Positions 1 through 10,878 of a stretch of 64,000 nucleotides of DNA are shown in pieces. Location: the NCBI GenBank assembly GCA_010645155.1, contig JAAGOF010000100.1, positions 274,421 through 338,420 of the forward strand, written 5' to 3'. Under the pieces are notes generated by a model, which searched no databases, was not told where the DNA came from, and was given only the letters and a program-made list of their open reading frames with translations. Positions within the stretch are counted from its first letter, which is position 1. The number at the start of each line of letters is the position of its first letter. Source of the DNA: Tigriopus japonicus (Eukaryota; Arthropoda; Copepoda; Harpacticoida; Harpacticidae). A program made the position numbers and the translations under genes.

Positions 1-73
1 GCTATGTGGCCGCTTGTCTAAGCTTTGCTTCTCCCAAATTAAACTAAGGTGCTGAATGGATATGATAATTCAA

Positions 74-359
74 TGGATGAGTGCAGTCGGACGAATTCAG
101 CTGGGGATTCTGGGGCCAAAAAAAATTCAGCATTTCTCAAGCCAGAGAGCCAGGCCAGAGTTGAGCCTATCCCTCCAACAAACTTAATTAAAATTCTCGA
201 CCCCAATTCCCATTTTTCGTTTTGACAATCAATTGAAACAAGATGTTTTCCCTCACGTATCAAACTTAAGTTATGAAATGCCCGAGTCTAGTTCTTGCCC
301 ATCCCCAGGCAATTTGGCCCCAGAATCCCCAGCTGAATTCGTCCGACTGCACTCATCCA
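74..359. repeat. Short foldback element with perfect 47-bp inverted repeats
   Basis: Bases 74-120 and 313-359 are perfect inverted copies (47 of 47 by eye), both beginning TGGATGAGTGCAGTCGG from the outside and separated by about 190 bp. No coding sequence lies inside. I could not find a convincing target-site duplication, so the superfamily is open. Perfect arms suggest a recent insertion or gene conversion. Confidence 0.75.
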
Positions 360-929
360 ATAGATGCAAGCCTAAATTTACACCATTACAGGATTTGGCA
401 TTGAAAATCTGTCTCATACGCTTTTATTTATACTATGATCTTCCCCTTGTTTGGGCAAGTATTTAACGATATGGAAGTGATTACTGTATCATATTACAGA
501 CCTGGTGCCGTTAGCAGTCTAAGCTTGCCCAAAAATGTCTCCGTTTTCTAGGGTCAAATTTTAGAAAAATGTTGCATTTAAGAGCAATGGCATGGTTAAT
601 GTATGTTGAGAAGTATTGCAAAGTAATTTAAAAACAAATGGAGAAATTTGGAGCTCTTCAATTTAACAAATTGTTTGTTTTTAGATTTAGTTGCCCCAGG
701 AACCAATCTCTTCTGGCCATCTTATTCTTCATTGTTGGGCGTTCCTGATTCAAAAGTGGGGAAGAACCCTTTCATTTTATGTAGCGAAATTTTAGACAAA
801 CGTAACAAAATTTTCGTATCTAGATTAAAATCAGATAGCGATTTTAAAAATTAATTGACTTCAAGTTGTGCAGATGAGACAGGAACTGTTGCCTACATCT
901 TCGCTTGAGCTACCTCGCACGCTCATCAG

Positions 930-2105
930 TAGGGACGGGCAGAAAGTGTAAATAATCTTACCCTTTTAGTTACCAAAAGTTGCAAAAAAATATGCCCAAA
1001 AGCGCAAAACAAAGTGCAGAAAAATGTTGAAAGTGCAAATAAATGTCAAAAAAGAGCAAATAAATGTCAAAAAAAGAGCAAATAAATGTCAAAAAGAGCA
1101 AAAAAAGTGTCAAAAAGAGCAAATAGGTGTCAGAAAAGAGCAAAGAAATGTCAAAAAAGAGCAAATAAATGTCAAAAAAGAGAGCAAATAACTTGCACTT
1201 GGACTTAAAACGTCATTCATGGAGTACCCACGGCTCTTAATTGAGCAGGAGAAGTCATTTACAAGTTCTAAAGACATTTGAGACTAGTTTGAGGTGAAGA
1301 GACAATGCCGCACAAGTAATAGAGTTCTATTAATTAGGTCACTAGCAAAAAGGATGTAAAGTCATGAAAAATACTCTAGTCAACAATCTTCTGAATTTTT
1401 CATTCCTAAGGTGGTCTCGTGGATTTATGTACCTAATTATTGTCAAAATATATTTAGCAATTGTTTTATATGGCTTTACATCACTCAGTTTTCATCCTTC
1501 AAGTTGTTCAAAAATAGACATTGAAAATTGAACAGAAAAATACCCACGTGTGCCTAACAATTGCATCAAAGAAAATAGTCATAAATGTGTTTTATGCATG
1601 TTTTTAGTAACATTACTTCAATATTTGGCCCATGGCCTAATTACCAGAACTCAATTTCAAATGTGGCATTCATTGTCTCTTCACATGCATATTGTTTGTA
1701 GATCCTTCCATTACCATAACTTTAGGTTTCCTATATGTTGGTTGCATGCAATGAGATTCTTTTGTCTAATCTTTACTTTAGTAGTTACTTTACTTTACTT
1801 TAGTAGTAAACAGGATGTTATAGTTAAAGCCAAGATGGTGAATAAAGTGTGAGGTTTGCGTGTGAAATGCACATATTTCTTCAAGGTGCTAGGTATGGTT
1901 GACTGCAAATGCAAGCTTTTTCGACTAGTTCAAAATTTGATCTTGAAACTAAAAATTCTTTCAAAAGCCACTACATTTTCTTAACAATTTGTCAATTTTG
2001 GCCAAAAACGTAAATAAAATGTGCAAATAAAGGTGAAAAGTGCAAAAGTGCAGAAAAATGGGTTTATTTTACAAAAAATCTTTTTACACTATTTGCCCGT
2101 CCCTA
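930..2105. mobile_element. Non-autonomous hAT-like element, TSD CTCATCAG
   Basis: The 1176-bp element starts TAGGGACGGGCAG and ends with the near-inverted TTGCCCGTCCCTA. It is flanked by the 8-bp direct repeat CTCATCAG (922-929 and 2106-2113). An 8-bp duplication with TAGNG termini is the hAT signature. No transposase frame is present. Subterminal DNA (about 1020-1190) consists of imperfect ~20-bp tandem units based on GAGCAAATAAATGTCAAAAA, the kind of array a hAT transposase can bind. It sits inside repeat R1. Confidence 0.85.
1020..1192. repeat. Imperfect ~20-bp tandem array in a hAT-like element
   Basis: About eight copies of a unit like AAAGAGCAAATAAATGTCAA follow one another with one- to three-base length variation. 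The array lies near the left end of the 930-2105 element. It explains the long low-complexity frame on the minus strand here, which is not a gene. Confidence 0.75.
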
Positions 2106-2444
2106 CTCATCAGTAACACACGTCTTCCGAACTTTTTCCCCGCCAAAAATGACGACATCATTAGTAATTTCTGCCATTTCTCGGAAATATTTGCCTTTTC
2201 ACGCAGCTTTTGGCCAGTTTCAGCTATGGCAGCCAAAATGACGAGAATAGCCTCTCTATAGACCTCTATGTAGAGTCCACGCTGATTAGAAGGGGCAAGG
2301 GACAAGAAGGTTTTATATCAAAATTTAAGAAAAGGAAATGTCTTCAAAGTTTAGCGATGGGGAACAACTCCGTGTATTTTTGTTGAATCTAGTTGACGAT
2401 AACTCTATTGTTGGAGGATATCCTGGCCGGGGAAATGTCTCGAC

Positions 2445-2742
2445 TAGTGATGTGACTTGGTGTATTGGGCAAGATTTTTTGCGCGAGGTCTTAAGGTAGT
2501 GTCGCCAATTGACCTTTGTGAAATCGTATTCCTCTTTGCTTACCAATCTTCAAAAACCTGTTTTTTCATCAAGGAGAACGGAACGGCGTCCCTAACTTTT
2601 GTGACTTCTGAACAGGGTTGCAAATGACATTCAAATTTGAGTTTGCTGATATAGCTGAGCACAACACGAAATCTCCATTAGGTGACCCTACCTTGCGACC
2701 TCGCGCAAAAAAGCTTGCCCAACACACCAAGTCACATCACTA
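2445..2742. mobile_element. hAT-like MITE, TSD GTCTCGAC
   Basis: This 298-bp element has terminal inverted repeats of about 55-60 bp beginning TAGTGATGTGACTTGG. It is flanked on both sides by GTCTCGAC (2437-2444, 2743-2750). The same terminal motif recurs at 41515-41544 in a second family member. It is non-coding and presumably mobilised in trans. Confidence 0.88.
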
Positions 2743-3260
2743 GTCTCGACCGCCTCAGTTCAGGAGGCCACAGCGTGGCGAGGGCCCAGAAGTTAGCCTC
2801 CCGGACTACACTAGAACCTGGATCGTCAGACGTAGAGATGAGGCAATCGTCGGAAACGGGGGGTGGGGAGAGAGCGGGATCCGAGGCCGAGTGGAGTAAC
2901 TTTATTCATGGAAATCCTTGGCGCTTGGTTTGAGATCGCTCTCGGTCCCTGTCGCTACCCTAAGTCCAGTTCTTGTCGCGCGAGGTGATGAACAACGGGA
3001 AGACTAGCGTTCCACGGGTGTACGTCCAAGGGGGTCCCGGTCGAGAGTTATCCATGAGGGGATGGCTGTTGGTCGTTGTCGAGGTGATTTGTTTGTTGCG
3101 GTTGTGAAATGAGCCAGGTTTTGGGTTGAATTCAGTCATCAACGCATCATCAGTCATCAGTCCTTCTTCGTCATCTCACAGTTGTTCAGTTCATTCCTGT
3201 CCTCGGGTGCGTGAGTAGCGAAGAAAGCCCGCCCGCTCGGTGTTCCCACTTTGTGACCGG

Positions 3261-3435
3261 TAATCACCGATGTCAAAGATAAGTGACGTCACATTTGACC
3301 AAATTTAAACCTAACCTAACCTAACTTAAACCTAACCTAACCTAATTTAAACCTACTTTAACTTCATTCAAATCTAACTTAACCTAAATTTAACCTGAGA
3401 GGTGTGACGTCACGCATCTTTGACATCGGTGATTA
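3261..3435. mobile_element. TA-flanked MITE with a CCTAA-rich (telomere-like) core
   Basis: Bases 3261-3293 and 3403-3435 are inverted copies (about 31 of 33), outer ends TAATCACCGATGTCAAAGAT. A TA dinucleotide at each edge fits a Tc1/mariner-type target duplication. The core (3301-3400) is an array of variants of AACCTAACCTAACTTAAACC, rich in CCTAA. Each arm carries a TGACGTCA palindrome (CRE-like). It lies about 250 bp upstream of the XRN2 start codon, so it could influence that promoter; that is inference. Confidence 0.75.
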
Positions 3436-3681
3436 ACGATTAGATTCCCACTTTGATGTGACCCTTGGCCGGTGGAACCGTCGGTCCAAATTCGGATCGC
3501 TGACATATTATTATTATCCATCCATCCATCCATTGGCCATCATCCCTCGACTACTTCATCGATAGGTTGGTAGAGAGGCCAACAGGAACTCGAGACCCCG
3601 GACCCACCGAAAGATCGACTTGCGGATCGATCGATCGATCGATTGATCGAACCTTCTTCCTCCGAGCACCACTCGGTCAGA
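3436..3681 (+). promoter_or_regulatory. XRN2 upstream region / probable 5' UTR
   Basis: This gene-free stretch lies between the MITE and the XRN2 ATG. It contains a short TCCA array (3520-3533) and a GATC array (about 3625-3649). I see no clear TATA box. The transcription start cannot be placed from sequence alone. Confidence 0.35.
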
Positions 3682-6600
3682 ATGGGCGTTCCGGCCTTTT
3701 TCCGTTGGCTGACCAAGAAGTATCCGTCGGTGATCATCGATTGCATCGAGTCTCGGGTAAGAACGAACGAGTCGGAAGAATCGGCGCCCATCACGCCCGG
3801 GCATAGGTCGCCTCTCGGCTGGAACGCCTCATTCATTGATTGGCCTTGCCGTTTTCAAAGGCATGGCTCGCAGACCCCGGCGCAGGCCGCTGCATTGCGG
3901 CTTCGGCAGCCTTGATTAATAAATTAAAATGAGAAACGCGTAGAGATAGATGAGCGGCTGAGTGAGTCGAAAGAAACCCGATGAAAGCTTAGCCGGAAAG
4001 ATGAACCCCATGCCCTTCTAAAAAGTAGTGAAATTAGCCATTGGCCTCCCAAGGCCAGACGTAACACGACGACCACCCTCATCCTTCACGCTCTGTCACG
4101 GGCGGACGGAGCCTCAAAAAGACCCCGGGGTTGTCAGCGATGCCAGGGTCCATGGGGCTCGTCCAATGTCAACGGGCGTCATCCATGGACCACTCGGCTC
4201 ACGATGGGTGCCCTTGGTTCCCTCGAGGTTGTTCTCACGGAGCCTTGGGGCTCAAAACCTCGGTACTAAAGATGGTTTCGCGTCTCATCGTGTTGAACTT
4301 CCGAAAACCTTTCGGCCCCTCCTAAATCCGCATTAGCTCGTTAACGCGCGACTTTCGATGAACGAACTCATGATACGGGTTGATATTTCAGCCGGGCACA
4401 ATGGATGGCGCCGGCGGCGGTGCGGGGTCAACCGTGGACGCGTCCCAACCCAATCCCAACCAAGTGGAATTCGACAATCTTTACTTGGATATGAATGGCA
4501 TCATTCACCCGTGCACGCATCCCGAGGATAAGTAAGCGAACGAGCTCGACTTGGTTTATTTACTCGGTTCTACCGTCAGAATCTCCGCTTTCGTTTCAGA
4601 CCCGCTCCCAAAGACGAGGATGAAATGATGGTGGCCATTTTTGAATGTATTGATCGGCTCTTCAATATTGTTCGCCCGCGTAAAGTCCTGTACATGGCCA
4701 TTGACGGAGTGGCCCCGCGCGCCAAGATGAACCAGCAACGCTCTCGTCGCTTCCGCGCTTCAAAAGAGGCGGCCGAGAAGATCGAAACGTTGTCCCGCCT
4801 TCGGGCTGAACTGGAAGAGGCCGGTGCCTATTTGCCACCCGAAAAGCCCAAAGAGTCGCACTTTGATTCCAATTGCATCACCCCGGGTACGCCCTTCATG
4901 GACCGGCTCTCCGTGTGCTTACAATACTACATCCACGACCGACTCAATCGCAATCCCGGCTGGAAGAATATCAAGGTCATTTTGTCGGACGCCAACGTGC
5001 CGGGTACGTTTAGGCCTCGGAGCTCGCTCGGTCCACCTTGCACCATGGCCATGCACCCTAGGGAAATGGTGTGCTTATTCCGGATGTGTTCTCGTTTTAG
5101 GTGAGGGTGAGCACAAAATCATGGATTACATTCGTCGTCAACGCGCCCAGCCCGATCACGATCCCAACACGCAACACGTGTTATGCGGGGCTGATGCCGA
5201 CCTCATCATGTTGGGTCTGGCCACGCACGAGCCCAACTTCACCATTATTCGCGAAGAGTTCAAGCCCAATCAACCTCGACCTTGCGATTTGTGTCGTCAA
5301 ATGGGCCACAATATGGTCGATTGCACGGGTGCCGCTAAACCCATTGCCGGATCCGAGTATTTGGGTGAAGATCCTGGTTTCGGGGAGGAGGTCAAATTCA
5401 TCTTTGTACGTCTTTCGGTGCTTCGCGAGTATCTACGACGCGATTTGGCCATGCCTAATCTACCGTTTCCTTATGATTTCGAGCGGGCCGTCGACGATTG
5501 GGTTTTCATGTGCTTTTTCGTGGGGAACGATTTCTTGCCTCATCTTCCCAGTTTAGAAATCCGAGAAGGTGCTATTGATCGACTGGTTCGTCTCTACAAA
5601 GACGTGGTCTACAAAACCGGGGTAAGCAAAGCTATCCTGAAAATCCAATGATGACGCCATTAGGGTTATAGCGTTGACAAATATATTCACGAATGAAAGT
5701 ACAAATTGCCACCGAGGAAAGTACGCCTAGGCAAAATTTCAAAAATACCGTTGACATTTCCAATTTAATACGGTGCAGGTAAAGGTAACACGCATTTTCT
5801 TCATTTGTTGAAGCGGTCAAATCTATGTTTTCAAACATCGTTTCGTCTTTAATGTTTCGCTGATATCGTGGAAAACAGTTATGGGGTCTCGATTCGTTGG
5901 CAAAAGACAAAGGGTTTAATATTCAAATGTACTATCTTTTTGAGTTGAGCCATGATCATATTTTTTTCTGAAAAGACAAATCCTGTTGTACCAATTCAAA
6001 GCATTTGTATGGCTGCCATGAAACTTTTGGCTGAGGGAAATCATGTGAGCCATAGTTGGGCATGCCGACACTCATACAGACACTTCTACATTTCTCAAAT
6101 GAAACCCTTAAGCAATGTCAAGACCACTGCAAGTCCATGGTGTCAAGTTAGGCTTTGTAAATCATGTGTTCCTCTAGGTTGGCTCCTTTTCTGTCTTCTT
6201 ATGTACGACCAACGATTAAAAGAAGTCTAAAAACGTGCGGGATCACACGGAACAAATTAGACCGTGTCTTCATTCGATTTACTGCACCAGTCCTCCGGAT
6301 CGATTTGGATCTTGTCATGGCGATTTCTTCAGTCTTCTCTTGACCTTAAGGCCATGAACGACTCCCGGCAAGGATGATCTGCACTCACTGTCAAAACTAT
6401 CAACCATTATTCTTTTGATGTGAAGTGGTAGTGAATCAATCCTGTGCAGGCAAAAGACAATTGATAAACGTCAAAATGCCCAGACATCATCATCTTCAAG
6501 TCTCTAGCCATTTAGGCTCGAACAAGATGGTGGGCAAAGATTTTCGGATTGTTGGAAAGCGCATAGGAGCTGGAAACTTTGGTGAGGTCCGAATTGGAGA

Positions 6601-9600
6601 GAACAACCAAACTCGCGAAAAAGTGGCGATCAAGATCGAACGGATTGCCAATCCCAAAGGAGTTAGCGCCACCGTTCGATTGAAGCACGAGTATGACATG
6701 CTAAGAAGGATATATCATGGGTTTCCCAAAGGACATAAAATTAACGGCATTCCCCGTTTTCATTACTTCGGAAAATGTGGCTCGGTAGATTGCTTGGTCT
6801 TGGATCTCTTGGGAACCAATTTGGAAGATCTGTTTGAACTAGTTGGGCAGCAATTCAGCATGAAAACCGTCCTCATGATAGCCTTTCAGTTGCTCGACCG
6901 CATCGAGACGGTCCATCAAAGAGGGCTCGTTTACCGCGATGTCAAGCCCGAGAACTTCCTCCTTGGGAAGAAAGACTCGGAAGAATTCAATATCATTCAT
7001 ATGGTTGATTTCGGATTGGCCACATTCTACCGGGATCCTCAAACGGGAAAGCACTTACCATTTCGAGACTTGAAAACCATGACCGGAACAGCAAGGTACA
7101 TGAGTGTCCACAGTCATTTGGGAAAGGCCCAAAGCCGACGTGACGACCTCGAGAGCATTGGCTATGTCCTTATATATTTTGCCAAGGGTAACCTGCCTTG
7201 GCAAGGCATTAAGACGAACAATCTGAAGGAGAAATACAAAAAAATTCGAGATGCGAAAATGAAGCTTCCGCTTCATGTCCTCTGCGATGGCTTGCCCAAA
7301 CAATTCCAAACGTTCATGTCCTACGTCAAAAAGCTGGGGTTTTCGGAAACTCCGGATTATGAATTTCTGAAAGATCTTTTCCATGAGCTTTACGAAGAGT
7401 TTGGGTTTTCATATGACGACACAAGCTTTGATTGGACTCATTTAGACCTTCCAAGCGACGTTCAGCGCTTCAATCAGAACAATAAAGACGGTATCAAAGA
7501 AAGTGATATCAGCAGTTTCAACACGGAAAACTCGCAACATTTTGTCCTGGACGAAATTGGTGACAACGAAGCAGACGTCAAGGACGAGGCCAAAGATAAA
7601 TTAGGCGAGCTTCGAGACATTCGTGACCAAACGAAGGCGATGGAAGGGATCGTCAATTCACGAAAGAACGTCCGAAGTCTTAGTATTTCGAATAGCAATC
7701 TGGGCCTTGAATCCTCCGAAATGGACGTTGGCGCAGGAGATGGCTCTTACAATTTGAATATGAAAGCCAATGGAGTCAATGGAAGCCAAAGCTACAGTCA
7801 AGGCTACTTCAGTAATGATGGAAGTGAGCCAGTTGGGCCTGTGAATAAATCAAATCATTATGGCCCCCCAGTTCACTACTATTCCTCGGGGACGTCCCAT
7901 TGCGATGAAATTCAAATCGTCACCGAGGAGCCCCGTGCATTAAATGCCAACCAAATTTGTGAACTCCATCAGGAGAAGGGGCGTTGCACAGAGGCGTGCA
8001 CGGTTGATGAAAAAGTCTCATTCTTATGCTTCACGTGGAGAAAACGGAAAAAAGACATCACTTACCACACGTTTGATGCTCAGAAATGCCAAGGACAAAC
8101 CCGAATTGCCCATTAGTTTCCAACAGCATTTTTTAGGGGTTCTTGGAAGCAGTTATTTTCACGTAGATGGAGAAAAAAAACCAACACAATAATCTGTTCT
8201 GTGAAGTCTATGTATATTTCTTACATTGTGGAAATATTTTTTTAGATTTTGCCAAAGAGCCAACAACTTTTTGTGAGGAATGCCAATCGAAATACATATT
8301 TTATCTTTATATGTTCAATGATTTTACGGCCAACCTTAGAGAGACCCGGAATCCCTAGAAGTGAGTGGGGAGTCTTGGAATTTCTGAAGTTCACGTTGTG
8401 GTGAACCGAGTCAGATCAGGAAAAAACTAGCTATTTTCTTGGCTTCTCAAAATGTATGTGAACGTCATCAAGAGCACATGATGAAAACTGTCAGTCATGT
8501 CAATGAATTCTGTAGACGTCAATACACTTTCCACCTTTTATAGTTTGACTCTGACTATGGCAGCAAGACGAACAGTTTGAATTCGGTTCCATGAATGGTC
8601 GCTTCGGCTGAAAGACAAATCTTTTCGTGGGAGAAAATGAACATGAATTGGTTCGTTTCAGGGGTTTATCACCGATTCTGGCATCGTCAATCCGAGCCGG
8701 GTGCAGATGATTATGCAGGATCTGGGTCAAATGGAAGACCGCATCTTCAAAGACCGTCAACAACGCGAAGAACGCTTCAAACAGATCAATAAGTCCAAGA
8801 GGAGACGCGAGAAATTGGAGAGTGATGCAGCTCCCAAGTTTATCCCTGGAGGCCAATTTGCGCCCGTGGTACGTTAGCAAACTTTTTGCCAGTCGCTCAC
8901 TAATAGCCAAGGAAAAATCATTTGATTCGTCACAACAACCTGCCTTAATTTGTGCTTGCAACTTTTAGGCACTTGGTGGGCGTCAAGAATTGGATCCTGT
9001 TCGCAATGCCAAAACTGAAGCTTACAACATGCGAGTGGCGGGTTTGCAAAGTCAAGCCGCTGACGAAAGAAATGCCAACAACCAAGATGCGGCCAAGGCT
9101 TTAAAAGCCATGCTGAAAACAGGCGAGGGTAAATATTTTAGTTTTTCATTTCAAAAAGACACCTTAGCGAAAGAACAAATAGGGTGCGAAAAACTTTTAC
9201 ACGTGTACGTACTACGTATTGTATTTTGAAAAGTGTTTCGATTTGATTTTTTGCAGCTCCAAGTGGTCCAGAAAGTGGTTCAGGCCGGAATCGAAAGAGA
9301 AAACATGAAGATGATGACGAGGATGAGGAAGAGACTCCGGATGAGGTCAGGTTGTACGAAGACGGGTTCAAAGACCGCTACTATGAGTCTAAATTTGGCG
9401 TGTTGCCCTCTGAGCAATCGTTCCGACACAAGGTTGCAGCCGAATATACACTAGGGCTATGCTGGGTCCTGAGGTACTATTACCAGGGCTGTGCCTCCTG
9501 GAAGTGGTACTTTCCGTACCATTATGCTCCCTTTGCTTCGGATTTTGTGGACATCAGCGGAGTTGTCAACGAATTCGAACAAGATACAATACCTTTTCAA

Positions 9601-10791
9601 CCACTGCAGCAACTGATGAGCGTGTTCCCTGCTGCTAGTCGGTCCCATGTTCCCAAGCCTTGGGGCGAACTCATGATTGATCCCGAGTGTCCAATCATCG
9701 ATTTTTATCCGGAAGATTTCAAGATCGACCTCAACGGAAAGAAGTACGCTTGGCAGGGGGTGGCACTTTTGCCGTTTGTCGACGAGAGACGACTCAAGCT
9801 CGCTTTGGAGCCTCTATACTCATCCCTTACCGAGGAAGAGAAACGCAGGAATATTCGAGGCGATGACCGCCTCTATGTTCGGGAAGGTCATCCAGGATTC
9901 CAGCTGCTCAGGGCGATATACGACAACAAATTCGAACAAGATCTCGAGATCCAACTCGACGGGAAGATCTTTCAAGGAATGCGGGGCAAAGTCCTCCATT
10001 CAACTTGCAATGTTGGGCTCGATGATCCATTTTCGAGTCCCGTGGCGAACCTGAAAACTCTGACGGGGAATCGGGTAGTATGCGTTCGATACCGAGACCT
10101 TACCTTTCCCCCTGACTTTTTGTTTCCGGCCAAACGACTGCCGGAAGCGAAAGATCCTCCGAATGTGTTAAGACCTGAAGATTTGATGGAACGTCAAGGA
10201 GGAGGAGGTCGAGGCCGAGGCGGCATGCGAGGCAATTGGAGACCGAGAATGGGCTTTAATGAGCGCCGAGACGAAGCTTCTCTGGACCCAGCTGGCCATC
10301 GAATGTTGGGCCATCACATCAATCAATACGGGTCCGTACCACCTCCCATTCGCGGGCGATTTGCACCGCAAAATGAACGTTTCCATGGGCGCCACCACGA
10401 TTCGCAACATGCCAATACACGGCCACCACAGTATAATCGGGGCGACTTTCATCGCAATATCCGAGGTCATGACGGTTACCATGGAGGCAGGCACGAAGAG
10501 GGACGAGGAAGAGGAGGAGGAGGAGGAGGCGGGTATCATAGAGGAGGCAATCACCATGGTGGGGGTGGAGGCTATCGGAATGATTATCAACCCAGAGACA
10601 ACCACCAACGTCACGTACACGGGGGGTACGGGAATAGCGATCAAAGGGGTAGCCATCAACCTCGCCATCAGTATGGTGCAGGCGATTGGCGGAGTAATCG
10701 AAATGACGAACATCAACGAGGAGGTCGTCATCAGCAACAGTCCGACGCAGGCTACGGCTATTACACATCTTCATACCAGGGACGGAAATGA
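3682..10791 (+). CDS. XRN2: 5'-3' exoribonuclease 2 (XRN2/Rat1), seven exons
   Basis: Nuclear 5'-to-3' exoribonuclease that degrades uncapped RNA downstream of poly(A) cleavage (torpedo termination) and trims rRNA and snoRNA precursors. Exons: 3682-3756, 4392-4531, 4600-5003, 5101-5621, 8662-8868, 8969-9128, 9257-10791. All junctions are GT..AG and the phases close to a 1013-aa protein (human XRN2 is about 950). It opens [16 protein letters not shown]. Conserved XRN landmarks: [11 protein letters not shown] (55-65), [20 protein letters not shown] (105-124), GEGEHK (207-212), [10 protein letters not shown] (236-245), and an XRN2-type zinc knuckle C268-C271-H276-C281 that cytoplasmic XRN1 lacks. 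Residues about 500-800 carry the acidic/basic linker and the block with [19 protein letters not shown]. The last ~200 residues are a Gly/Arg/His-rich RGG-like tail. Intron 4 (5622-8661) contains a complete kinase gene. An ATTAAA at 10873 may be the poly(A) signal. Confidence 0.96.
6476..8116 (+). CDS. Casein kinase 1 gamma-like Ser/Thr kinase, intronless, nested in an XRN2 intron
   Basis: Complete 546-aa kinase on the same strand as its host gene. Kinase landmarks: glycine loop [12 protein letters not shown] (30-41), VAIK lysine K53, alpha-C glutamate in KHEYDML (E72), catalytic loop [10 protein letters not shown] (D155), DFGLA (D178), and the CK1 signature [14 protein letters not shown] followed by [17 protein letters not shown] and LPWQGIK favour the CK1-gamma branch (gilgamesh/CSNK1G) over alpha/delta. 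CK1-gamma kinases act at the plasma membrane, for example on Wnt co-receptors, held by a palmitoylated cysteine-basic tail. Here residues 514-526 read [13 protein letters not shown], a reduced version with one cysteine. Acidic, Ser/Asn-rich sequence separates domain and tail. ATG 6476 has A at -3 and is the first in frame; upstream codons are only GTG. Absence of introns suggests a retrocopy with an open frame. Confidence 0.9.
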   Translation: MPRHHHLQVSSHLGSNKMVGKDFRIVGKRIGAGNFGEVRIGENNQTREKVAIKIERIANPKGVSATVRLKHEYDMLRRIYHGFPKGHKINGIPRFHYFGKCGSVDCLVLDLLGTNLEDLFELVGQQFSMKTVLMIAFQLLDRIETVHQRGLVYRDVKPENFLLGKKDSEEFNIIHMVDFGLATFYRDPQTGKHLPFRDLKTMTGTARYMSVHSHLGKAQSRRDDLESIGYVLIYFAKGNLPWQGIKTNNLKEKYKKIRDAKMKLPLHVLCDGLPKQFQTFMSYVKKLGFSETPDYEFLKDLFHELYEEFGFSYDDTSFDWTHLDLPSDVQRFNQNNKDGIKESDISSFNTENSQHFVLDEIGDNEADVKDEAKDKLGELRDIRDQTKAMEGIVNSRKNVRSLSISNSNLGLESSEMDVGAGDGSYNLNMKANGVNGSQSYSQGYFSNDGSEPVGPVNKSNHYGPPVHYYSSGTSHCDEIQIVTEEPRALNANQICELHQEKGRCTEACTVDEKVSFLCFTWRKRKKDITYHTFDAQKCQGQTRIAH

Positions 10792-10872
10792 CGATAACTT
10801 CAATTCTTCACTCGGGATTCGCGATTTGTATTTCATGTTTGATTCGCAAAATAATTTTGCGGTTTGTTTTGC

Positions 10873-10878
10873 ATTAAA
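10873..10878 (+). terminator. Candidate XRN2 poly(A) signal ATTAAA
   Basis: ATTAAA lies 82 bp after the XRN2 stop codon. It is the commonest variant of AATAAA. No cleavage site can be shown from sequence. Confidence 0.35.

Larger units (their letters stand above)
472..2165. repeat. Dispersed repeat family R1, copy 1 (split by a hAT-like insertion)
   Basis: Bases about 472-929 and 2114-2165 are colinear with 16194-16310 and 17185-17608. Shared landmarks include ACAGACCTG, GTTGCCCCAGGAACC, CTTCAAGTTGTGCAGATGAG and GTCTTCCGAACTTT. Both copies are interrupted, at different points, by other transposons. The repeat is non-coding and of unknown class; its true ends are not resolved. Confidence 0.7.

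Noticed and set aside
1020..1192. CRISPR-like array
   Set aside because: Units are short, contiguous and degenerate with no unique spacers, and the genome is eukaryotic. It is a subterminal tandem array of a hAT-like element.
3300..3400. Interstitial telomere
   Set aside because: The CCTAA units are degenerate and enclosed by inverted repeats with TA flanks, so a transposon core is the better explanation.
4131..4336. Frames within XRN2 intron 1
   Set aside because: The interval lies between a clear donor (3757) and acceptor (4391) and shows no conserved protein.
9457..10774. Long frames antisense to, or shifted against, the last XRN2 exon (189, 229 and 151 codons)
   Set aside because: They are shadows of the GC-rich and repetitive XRN2 coding sequence, with biased composition.
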